From: JACOTV01 sp964445135
Lineage (GTDB): Bacteria > Patescibacteriota > Microgenomatia > UBA1406 > GWC2-37-13
Length of the DNA: 56,795 nt
Reading direction: 5' to 3'
NCBI GenBank assembly: GCA_964445135.1
Contig: CAYUJW010000002.1
Coordinates: 1 to 56,795, forward strand
How positions within the stretch are numbered: the first letter of the stretch is position 1; each line of letters starts with the position of its first letter. Under the pieces are notes generated by a model, which was not told the DNA's origin, searched no databases, and was given only the letters and a program-made list of their open reading frames with translations. Both the position numbers and the translations under genes were made by a program. Shown piece after piece: positions 31,749 to 39,089 of this stretch.

Positions 31749-32594
31749 TCAGTTGACCCTAACGGTGGTGGGGCGTCGCGATGCGAGCGCTCCGTGAATG
31801 GCCAGCACGATGCCAACAACAATTGCCACGAAGACCCAGGGAAGGATCGTCGCAACAGTGGTGTTCAGTCCCGTGAAGGGGAGCTGACACGAGCCGGTCT
31901 CGGCATTCCAGTAGGGGCTGGTGGGCCCACAGGTGGAAACCGTGATGGTCGGCGGGTTGGTGCTCGGCGTCGTCGGAGCCGGCGGCTGCGTGGTCGTGGT
32001 GACCGTGGTGCTGCTGCCTTCGGGCGTGGTCGTCGGCGTCGTCGTGCTCGGCGGTGCGGTCGTGGTCACAGGGACCTTGACTGCTCCACAGAATGCTTCA
32101 ACGGAGCGGTGACCCAGGTCGCGGGGCAGCTCAGGGATGTTGTAGTGGCGGTCACGGTAGTCCGTGGTCGTCGCTCGGTTGCCCTTTGCAGTGCACAGCT
32201 TGGGATCGATGGTGTACGGTTCTTCCGAGCCGTTCATCTGGTCATCCCAGTGCATCATGGCGGTGCGGCCCGCGGGGATCTCGACGCTGGCATTGTAGAG
32301 CCCATTGGTTTGGAACCAAGGAATCAGCTCGGTGCCGTCATCGAGGATGACCGCGAAGTACCCGTCGTACCGTCCGTCTTCAACCAGGTTTCCCAGGATG
32401 TCGACTTGACTTCCCACAAATGCGTGGACTTCAACCTCAACGGTCGTCGTCTTCAGCTCCTGCGGAACGGGGGTCGGGGTGGCGGTCACCGTGGTGGCCG
32501 TCGGGGTGGAGCCGGTGTCGGCGGATGCCGATCCGGCAGATGCTGCGACTCCGAAGAGCGCTGCAGCGATGATGATCATTCCTTTTCTGAACAT
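31749..32594 (-). CDS. LPXTG-type cell-wall-anchored surface protein
   Basis: 281 residues. A signal peptide (residues ~1-25, ending GSASA) is followed by a Thr/Pro-rich segment and a beta-rich central domain with VEVEVHAFVGSQVDILGNLV, TELIPWFQTNG and VEIPAGRTAMMHWDD. A long Thr/Pro/Ser linker (~180-230), likely wall-spanning, leads to a sorting signal at the C-terminus: LPFTG, a hydrophobic stretch and ASRRP. Class-A-like sortases cut such signals between T and G and attach the protein to the wall. No sortase gene lies in this window. Cys pairs (CTAKG, FCGAV, CGPTS, CQLPF) suggest disulfides. The Shine-Dalgarno is AAGGAAG, and third codon positions are visibly G/C-rich. Confidence 0.85.
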   Translation of the reverse strand: MFRKGMIIIAAALFGVAASAGSASADTGSTPTATTVTATPTPVPQELKTTTVEVEVHAFVGSQVDILGNLVEDGRYDGYFAVILDDGTELIPWFQTNGLYNASVEIPAGRTAMMHWDDQMNGSEEPYTIDPKLCTAKGNRATTTDYRDRHYNIPELPRDLGHRSVEAFCGAVKVPVTTTAPPSTTTPTTTPEGSSTTVTTTTQPPAPTTPSTNPPTITVSTCGPTSPYWNAETGSCQLPFTGLNTTVATILPWVFVAIVVGIVLAIHGALASRRPTTVRVN

Positions 32595-34136
32595 GGTGTT
32601 TACTTCCTTCTTGTTAGTAGATGGTGGTATTACGCTTGCTCAGTTTGCCTTGCCTCTTTTTTAAACTCCAAGGTGGAGCCTTTGCCGAGGTTCGACAAGA
32701 TGCGGGTATGACTTTTTTCTTCACCTCCATATGTCCTTTCGCCGCGTTCCTGTGGCCGTACTACATCAACCTCCATGTCGATGCTTTGTATGCGTATCCC
32801 TTTGCATTTTCAGAAAAGAAGTCTCATATTAGTGAGGCTCAATCTTACTCGTGGCCGGGAAGGCACATACGGGACCTAGTAAATAGGGGCCCATTTTTGG
32901 TATGTCTTTTTCCATGGTACGCATCTGCGGCTTTTGGGCAGCAGCATACAACTCAATGAGCGATATCCAAATGAATGAATATCTGAGGCCTTTTTACGGG
33001 TCTCCTCTTTGGGTGTGTGGAATCATGGACACTGTTATACGGATGTCAGGAATCGGTTACGGCAACGGTTATGACCTGCCCGCAGATGCTGCGCATCAAG
33101 CGCTGCAGGCGGGAGCTCGTTTCGGTTTGGTGTGTCGGTTACGGTATAGTGCCTGATGCACGATACCCTTCAACCTTACCCATACCAGCTTCGATACCCT
33201 ATCCGTTACCCTTACCTGGCAATCATATAGCAGTGCCCAATCATCATGTGCACTTGAAAAGAGTGAATATAGTTTAGTCCTAACCCAATTGTTAAGCACC
33301 AACCAAGTTCAGTGTGAAAGTGTGAAAATGTGAAAATCACATAATCTGCACTGACAACATTTGTATATTTCTATGCAAAAAGAAATAGGTGTTTACTGAA
33401 ATGTGCTGGTATTTTTTGGGATAGTCTATGGCTTAATGAATCTTCAAGCAAGTAGAAGAATCGCAGGCCTATGACTATCGCAATTACTTGGGGGTATTAT
33501 TTTTGGTAATTCCCAAGGAGTGGTGTTTAAAAAATGCTTGTGTTTTAAACAGTGCTCTTTGAGGACTACGGTGGGGTGTCCATGGCGCTATCGTTTTTGA
33601 ACAAGCGAGGCAATCCCCTATTTCTGGTGGTGAGACACCAAATGAAGTGGCCGACACATAAAACGTGAGTTGGATGTGTGGCGTGTGTGAGTCATGATTT
33701 GTTGTAAATGTTCCCCCGTGGTTGGCAGCTACATTGGTGCTATCTGGCAACTCCCCCTGTTGTCATCGCTTCCTTTTGCTGTCTGTATTGAGTACAAGTA
33801 CCCAATACAACATCTATATAGTATCATATTTCACGTCATTAGTCAACCCATAGAAGCATATATGCTATACTAGCTGATTCGTGTATTAAGTAAGCTACAA
33901 AAGGCTATAACGATAAATATGTATGAGAGCTATATAGATATATATGCTTCTTATAGAATACAAATATAGATAACCTATAGTATATAGATTGATGAGGATT
34001 GTGCTCACTCAAACCAGATATATCTATCTCATGCTGAGCTTTCCCATACTATGGGGTAGTATAGGCAGAGTGTTTGGGAGCTGTGTCAAGCACTAAGTAT
34101 CTCGCACTTGGCTTAAAAACCGCTGATGCTCCCGCC
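32595..34136. other. 1.5-kb stretch without a convincing gene
   Basis: Open frames here lack family features and good starts. It is expected to hold the promoter/leader of the LPFTG gene (32594, minus). Hairpins: CCCGC...GCGGG enclosing GATGC-TGC-GCATC (~33078-33113), GGTATAGTGC-CTGAT-GCACGATACC (33143-33167) and GTATTGAGTAC-AA-GTACCCAATAC (33785-33808). GTGTGAAA-type direct repeats occupy 33312-33340. From 33800 to 34000 the DNA is very A+T-rich with repeated TATA words. It may be decayed DNA or contain unrecognised RNA genes. Confidence 0.5.
33143..33167. repeat. hairpin GGTATAGTGC-CTGAT-GCACGATACC
   Basis: 10-bp stem with one mismatch and a 5-nt loop in a gene-less region. There is no T tract, so it is not a simple terminator. 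Confidence 0.5.
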
Positions 34137-34808
34137 TTAGTCGGTTTGAACCTCGTGAAACAGATTTCTTGAAGTGTCTATTGTGCAGTGGAGCTGCTCC
34201 CCAATTTCTGTGAGCGCTGCCCGATCGTAATGGTCGAAGGTGGCGGGCCGGAGTTCACGTCCTCGCATAATCTCAGCAGGCAACGAAAGCACTTCTTTGG
34301 CACGCAGATTGCGGATACCGGTAATGAGCGGTTGAGACGCCGTTTGGACAAGAAGGCGTAATTTGCCATTATGAGCCGCATCAAGTATCAGGAGGTTGCG
34401 ATCGATTTCGCCAACCGCAGTAGTTCTTGGGGTGGCGGCAGCCAGTATTGGCGTTATGCTTTCAAGATCAGATGGAAGTTTGGATATGGCAACGAGCCCT
34501 GCGCCAAGCACGTGTGGGTTGAGTTTTACATCGTCATCATATGCGCCCGCTTCTCGGAGGGAGGTTTCGATAAATGCATGTCGTGCCCAATATCTTGCGC
34601 GCTTTGCTTCATTTGTTTCGCTCGGAGTCACTCCACAACGCGCAAGCGCCTGCTCAATTGTCGCTCCTTCTTGAAGTGATGCCAGCAGCTCAAGTGCGCC
34701 ATCATGGCCAAATGGTTGAACGAAGCTGATAAAGCTTGAAAATGGTCGGTCGTAGGACGGCATACTGCGACGCATACGTTCTAGATGTGGTTGTGCTCGT
34801 TCAGTCAT
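34137..34808 (-). CDS. hypothetical soluble protein, 223 aa
   Basis: No family recognised. It is mainly helical in the first half (GHDGALELLASLQEGATIEQALARCGVTPSE looks like a small helical/HTH-like bundle), with an alpha/beta second half (ISKLPSDLESITPILAAATP; NLLILDAAHNGKLRLLVQTA). There is no signal or membrane segment. TATAAT (34820-34815, minus) lies 6 nt before the ATG, embedded in the CCTATAGTATAAT motif shared with other genes here, so it is leaderless and probably well expressed. Confidence 0.7.
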   Translation of the reverse strand: MTERAQPHLERMRRSMPSYDRPFSSFISFVQPFGHDGALELLASLQEGATIEQALARCGVTPSETNEAKRARYWARHAFIETSLREAGAYDDDVKLNPHVLGAGLVAISKLPSDLESITPILAAATPRTTAVGEIDRNLLILDAAHNGKLRLLVQTASQPLITGIRNLRAKEVLSLPAEIMRGRELRPATFDHYDRAALTEIGEQLHCTIDTSRNLFHEVQTD

Positions 34809-35159
34809 AGAGTGATTATACTATAGGACATATATATTTACCAGAGCAGGTATTGGCGAGCTGGAAATAATGAATTCACCCAAGTCCCCCAACTCCGACC
34901 TCGCAGGTCGGACATGGTCAAAATCCCGGGTTTTGCCTTATTTTGCCGGTTTTCAGTTGGCGAGGCACTCGTTATGTGGCGGATGTTATTGGCCTCGTAT
35001 TTCCAACCGCCCCGCACATATCTTCCAACCGCCCCGGTTGACTGGCTTCGAAATTACCCAAGTGTTCTTTGTCCACACCCATATTTCATTACTTCGCAAG
35101 CCTGAGAGATATGAAACTCATGTTTTCAGCAATACAAGTGTGTGTTAAAGTATGAGGAT
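34809..35159. other. 351-bp intergenic stretch between divergent genes
   Basis: It holds the promoter of 34808 and a perfect hairpin TCCGACCT-CGC-AGGTCGGA (34894-34912). A direct repeat TTCCAACCGCCCCG occurs twice around 35010-35035. No gene is seen. Confidence 0.55.
34815..34820 (-). promoter_or_regulatory. -10 box (TATAAT) of the gene at 34808
   Basis: 6 nt from the ATG; part of the CCTATAGTATAAT motif also upstream of 37632 and, in shortened form, of 39090. Confidence 0.65.
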
Positions 35160-36230
35160 ATGGCAAGTAAGGAGCATGAATCGGCACGCATTGAACAAAG
35201 AATTACCCCCCCTGATGTGCTGGCCCATCGCAACGAGCTGGTGCGGAGTCTGGATGATCGCGCGGGTGAGCTGGCGGACAAATATCTGCTCCCTGAAGAA
35301 AAGCTGTGGTTTCCGGATAAATTTATCCCACCCTCGCTTGAGGGAAAGATTGATCTGCGAGACCGGGAAGGTGTGCGTGTGCCACGACTATTGGCGGTCG
35401 TGTTGGTTGGTAATGGAATCACTGAGGATGGACTCTCAATGTTTGAAACGATGCTTAACCGAGCCGAAGGTATGGCAGATGATACCGGAGCAGATGATAC
35501 TGGGCATGCAAAGTGGTCGCGTGGGTGGACTGCTGAGGAGCTTCGTCACGGACGTGTCATTCGAAGCTATTTGGAGTGTGTTCCTACTGTTAATTTGGCA
35601 GCAGTTGATCGGATTCAACATAAGTATATCGCTGGCGGATTTGATCCGGGAATCAGGCGAGATCCGTATCGATTAGTTGTTTACCCATCCATGCAAGAGC
35701 CCGCCACAGAAACGCCGCACAAACGAACAGGACACACGGCCCACGATCACGAACTTCTTGTGCTCGCAAAGACATCAATACAAGTTGGGTCTGATGAAGG
35801 GCGACATGGCAATTACTATGCGGATATGGGGAGAGAGATAATTGCCCTCGATCCGGAGGGGTTTATCGATGAATATCACTATATTGCGCATGAGCGCATG
35901 ATGGTGATGCCGGGGGCAAACATGGACGGATTTGATGTGTTTATGAATGCGGCAATCGCGATGGATATGTACGGTCCGGCAGATTATGTAAAAATTGCGG
36001 CTGATTTGAACAAGCGGTGGGATCTGGAACATTTGAGTCTGTCCGGAGCGGCTGATGAAAAGCGGGAAATATTGCTGAGAAAATACACGCACAGCCGTGC
36101 TGAACGCTTGCGGGAAAAACAAACTGGCCGAAAAAAAGCCGCAGAATCACTTCTTGGCGCACGAATTCCCTGGTTGATGGATCCGGTGATCACCCAAGCC
36201 GATCTGGCCGAAGTTGGCCTGGCTGCTTAA
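35160..36230 (+). CDS. acyl-ACP desaturase-like ferritin-fold di-iron protein
   Basis: About 356 residues. The two iron-binding motifs of soluble acyl-ACP desaturases are present in the right order: WTAEELRHGRVIRSYL (EExxH) and SDEGRHGNYYADMGREIIAL (DExxH), followed by DPEGFIDEYHYIAHERMMVMPGANMDGF, which closely parallels the plant stearoyl-ACP desaturase segment after the second motif. Such enzymes insert a cis double bond into acyl-ACP using O2 and ferredoxin. ATG 35160 is preferred to a GTG six codons upstream. It is convergent with a membrane-type desaturase, overlapping by 4 bp. An O2-dependent lipid enzyme is notable if the host lacks fatty-acid synthesis, as many CPR bacteria do. Confidence 0.85.
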   Translation: MASKEHESARIEQRITPPDVLAHRNELVRSLDDRAGELADKYLLPEEKLWFPDKFIPPSLEGKIDLRDREGVRVPRLLAVVLVGNGITEDGLSMFETMLNRAEGMADDTGADDTGHAKWSRGWTAEELRHGRVIRSYLECVPTVNLAAVDRIQHKYIAGGFDPGIRRDPYRLVVYPSMQEPATETPHKRTGHTAHDHELLVLAKTSIQVGSDEGRHGNYYADMGREIIALDPEGFIDEYHYIAHERMMVMPGANMDGFDVFMNAAIAMDMYGPADYVKIAADLNKRWDLEHLSLSGAADEKREILLRKYTHSRAERLREKQTGRKKAAESLLGARIPWLMDPVITQADLAEVGLAA

Positions 36231-37552
36231 GTTGTGTGTCTTGATGCGCGTCGCTGCAGAAGTTCTGGATTGCGCTCGCTTCGAATAGTTTGTACCATGC
36301 GAGTTGCTACGTTTGCCTCATCTGGCCTAAGGCCATATTCGTTTGGCTCAAATCCCCGCCCACTCTCAATTCCAGTGATGCCCGCATGCTCAACTGCTTG
36401 TTCAACAACCGATCCAAAAGGCGCGCTGGAGTTGACGCCTGTTGTGTCACGACGATATGCCGCATCGCCTGGAAAGTCATGATGGTTGCGTTGGTCAAGT
36501 TCGTCATAGGTTACGGCGCGAAACAATCGTTGTACCGGTCCGCTATGTCCATTTGCACCAATTGTGCCGTCATCATTTATCCGAATGTCGTAGGTTGGGC
36601 TCGTCATGGCGCGCAGCAAATCACGATCCCCTTCTCCCTCTTCAGAGTGTCCCATATGTCCGGGCCCATTGACGATCCGACTCCCGCCTGCCACTGTCAA
36701 ACTACCGATGGCGCCAGTTGTCACCACGGCCGTGACAATTCCTTTGAGCGAATAATCTTTGGAAATGGCCATGGTTGCCGCGGTGGCGATGGCGCCGGCC
36801 GCAATCACTTTCTTTTTGGTGCTTGGCCAGGGGCGAGTTGGGTCCTTCGGTTGCAAGTCAGGCGACATAAGCTGCGGATTGCGCTTGTAACACTTGCCAA
36901 TTTCGGCATATCTGCGAGCCGAACCGATCAAGGTTTGTCGTACCCCATTTATTTGCCCTTTTTTATCTGGCCCAATGAGTGCTGGAGAGTGAGGATCAAT
37001 GAGCATATATCCTTCAATCTCATCTTGAGTGTAGCCCTCCCCTTTCCCCTTTTTTGTCATTTCAGGGTAATAATATCGAGGATCTTTGTTGTACAGCAGA
37101 TGATCGAGTTGTTCAGGAGAGTAATCAATTGTTGGTGCCTGGTAGCGATCACCAAGCCTGGTTTGAACCTGCTCTTCGGCAAATCTCCCCAGCTCCACCA
37201 CCTCGTCGCGGGTAAATGTTGGCACAAACGGATCAAGGCCGGCATATTCTGTCGGAACTGGTATATCCTGACTTTCGGCGGCCACAATTGCCCGCTTCAG
37301 ATCTAAAAAGACTTTTCCGTTTACATCCGCCCATTCATGGTGCGTGCGATGAATCTCAGACCAAACCTCAGGAATCGAGCCAATTGATTCTTGCAAAAAG
37401 CGCAGGGCTTTTTCCGCATGTGGCCGGAGCTCAACTGCATGGTGTGTTTTAAATCGATGTGATTCAAGTACCACCGCTGCTCCACGTGCGACGGCAAGAG
37501 TCGCTCCAATTGCACTGCCCACAACGGCCGGATGGGTGAGGTGTTCTTTCAT
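36227..37552 (-). CDS. divergent membrane fatty-acid desaturase-like protein with large insertion
   Basis: 441 residues. Three His boxes resembling delta-9 desaturases are seen in order: ESHRFKTHHAV (residues ~31-40), EIHRTHHEWADVNGK (~67-80), and RNHHDFPGDAAYRRD near ~375-390, preceded by RIVNGPGHMGH, which parallels the family's VNSLGH motif. About 100 extra residues lie between box 2 and an LIDPHSPAL segment that normally follows directly. Hydrophobic segments are short and weak for a membrane desaturase. The fold assignment rests on these motifs only; activity is uncertain. It is convergent with the soluble desaturase. TACAAT lies 9 nt before the ATG. Confidence 0.6.
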   Translation of the reverse strand: MKEHLTHPAVVGSAIGATLAVARGAAVVLESHRFKTHHAVELRPHAEKALRFLQESIGSIPEVWSEIHRTHHEWADVNGKVFLDLKRAIVAAESQDIPVPTEYAGLDPFVPTFTRDEVVELGRFAEEQVQTRLGDRYQAPTIDYSPEQLDHLLYNKDPRYYYPEMTKKGKGEGYTQDEIEGYMLIDPHSPALIGPDKKGQINGVRQTLIGSARRYAEIGKCYKRNPQLMSPDLQPKDPTRPWPSTKKKVIAAGAIATAATMAISKDYSLKGIVTAVVTTGAIGSLTVAGGSRIVNGPGHMGHSEEGEGDRDLLRAMTSPTYDIRINDDGTIGANGHSGPVQRLFRAVTYDELDQRNHHDFPGDAAYRRDTTGVNSSAPFGSVVEQAVEHAGITGIESGRGFEPNEYGLRPDEANVATRMVQTIRSERNPELLQRRASRHTT

Positions 37553-37561
37553 GGTTGGTAC

Positions 37562-37567
37562 ATTGTA
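37562..37567 (-). promoter_or_regulatory. -10 box (TACAAT) of the membrane desaturase-like gene
   Basis: 9 nt before ATG 37552, divergent from the sigma-factor promoter at 37618. Confidence 0.5.
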
Positions 37568-37617
37568 CCACGGCCTAAATCACTCTGTCTAGTGTGCAAA
37601 AAACATCAAACCTATAG

Positions 37618-37623
37618 TATAAT
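37618..37623 (+). promoter_or_regulatory. -10 box (TATAAT) of the first sigma-factor gene
   Basis: 8 nt before ATG 37632, within AACCTATAGTATAAT. No clear -35 is seen. Confidence 0.65.
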
Positions 37624-37631
37624 GCGGAAAT

Positions 37632-39032
37632 ATGAACGAGCGAGAAAGAGTCCAGATTGCACAAACACCAGAGGCTGAACACGCTTCCCCATCACTTCTG
37701 TGGGCGCAACAAGACTACCTGTCAGAACTTCTCGCAGCACGCTATCGCAATCCTGACGTCGCCAATTTTGACGAACTTGTACAGCTTAGTGCGCTTCCGC
37801 CTGATCACGCAAGCAAGATGAAAAAGCAGACAAAAGATGCGTTGGGAAAGGACATGGATACGGGCATTATTGATGAGTTTGAAGGGCAACTTCATGAATC
37901 CGGAGCGCCCATGGGGATTGATCCAAAAGATGTTGACTATGATCAATCGTGGCGCACATGCCGCATGCTTGCTAGAAAATTGCGCATGCGCCAGGACTCG
38001 TCTCAGAAAGGGCGCGACCTCAGCCAACTTGACTCATATGGTCACATGAAGTACACGCTTGGAGAACACCACTTACTTGAGCCGGGCGAAGAACATGCGC
38101 TATCTGCCATCATTTGGAGCGCACGATCTCAGTTGTCACTTGCCCGCCCTGATTTGGGGCAGATATTGCGAAGTGGAAGGTATGAAGAGAAGTCAGTTGA
38201 CGCAATTGCAAAGGATTTGGCAGATGAGCCTCACCTGCGACAACTTTTTCAACACTATCGCGAGGCGCTCGATACCCTCACGCTTTATAATCAACGATTG
38301 GCGCTTGGATATCTTGCCACTCGCTCCACATCGGGCGTACGAAGTGAAGAGGTGATGGTTGGGGCACAGCTTGGGTTGCGCCGAGCAGCCGAGCTATATG
38401 ATGCATCGACTGGGCTCAAGTTTTCGACGTTTGCAACTCCATGGTTGCGACAATCTGTAGACCGGGAAGTGGCGCGCGCCGATCTCATACAACTTCCGGC
38501 GCGAGTGCGGGAGCAACGAAGCGTCTTAAACGGGGTAATTGCTGAGATTACTTCGACAATTGGACGCGTGCCAACAGCCGAGGAGATTGCTTTACACATT
38601 GAACAGCTGAAAAAAAATATGGACCGCAATGATTCTGCGCCAAAGCGTTATGACGGCTTAACAGCTGAGGCAATTGCCCGCTTACTGCATGGACCGCGAG
38701 TCGCTGCATCGCTTGATAAGGTGGCTGATGAGGACGATCCAGACTCACGAACATTGTATGAAACAGCGCGCGTGGGCATAACGGATGATGTGGCAATGAT
38801 TGAGGCAGAGCTTGCCCTACGAAGCATGGCGGATAAGGCTGGCTTTACCTCTGAGGAACGAATGGTTTTTAGCGCAATTATGAAGAGCGGTGCATCGCTT
38901 GGCCAAGCTGGGCTTATCCATCTCTTGGAAGAGGAACAAGATTTAAAGCCAAACAGAGCGCGAACGCTTGTGCGCCGCGTTCGGGAAAAGCTTCGCAATT
39001 TAGAAGAGTATGCCGATCTGGTAAATGAGTAA
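37632..39032 (+). CDS. sigma-70-family RNA polymerase sigma factor (first of a tandem pair)
   Basis: 466 residues. Region 2 is clear at ~225-300: LYNQRLALGYLATRSTSGVRSEEVMVGAQLGLRRAAELYD, then FSTFATPWLRQSVDREVARAD (2.3-2.4). Region 3 follows (LPARVREQRSVLNGVI ... IGRVPTAEEIALHI), and a C-terminal helix-turn-helix-like region 4 (FTSEERMVFSAIMKSG ... NRARTLVRRVREKLRNL). The ~200-residue N-terminal part resembles no region 1 known to me. It directs RNA polymerase to a promoter class; which one is unknown. A paralogue follows 57 bp downstream. The leaderless-type promoter shares a motif with the second sigma gene. Confidence 0.9.
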   Translation: MNERERVQIAQTPEAEHASPSLLWAQQDYLSELLAARYRNPDVANFDELVQLSALPPDHASKMKKQTKDALGKDMDTGIIDEFEGQLHESGAPMGIDPKDVDYDQSWRTCRMLARKLRMRQDSSQKGRDLSQLDSYGHMKYTLGEHHLLEPGEEHALSAIIWSARSQLSLARPDLGQILRSGRYEEKSVDAIAKDLADEPHLRQLFQHYREALDTLTLYNQRLALGYLATRSTSGVRSEEVMVGAQLGLRRAAELYDASTGLKFSTFATPWLRQSVDREVARADLIQLPARVREQRSVLNGVIAEITSTIGRVPTAEEIALHIEQLKKNMDRNDSAPKRYDGLTAEAIARLLHGPRVAASLDKVADEDDPDSRTLYETARVGITDDVAMIEAELALRSMADKAGFTSEERMVFSAIMKSGASLGQAGLIHLLEEEQDLKPNRARTLVRRVREKLRNLEEYADLVNE

Positions 39033-39077
39033 TCTGCGACCCGGTACGTGTTTGTTGTATTCAGAATAAACCTATAG

Positions 39078-39083
39078 TATACT
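39078..39083 (+). promoter_or_regulatory. -10 box (TATACT) of the second sigma-factor gene
   Basis: 6 nt before ATG 39090, within AAACCTATAGTATACT, nearly the same as the element before 37632. Confidence 0.65.
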
Positions 39084-39089
39084 TGGTAA

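Noticed and set aside
31794..32711. 305-codon plus-strand frame, Arg/Gly-rich, opposite the LPFTG gene
   Set aside because: Low-complexity antisense of the Thr/Pro linker; no start signals.
32621..32959. 112-codon plus-strand frame in the gene-less region
   Set aside because: No start signal, atypical composition, no recognisable domain.
33484..33750. 88-codon minus-strand frame
   Set aside because: No ribosome site, promoter or family features; kept as non-coding.
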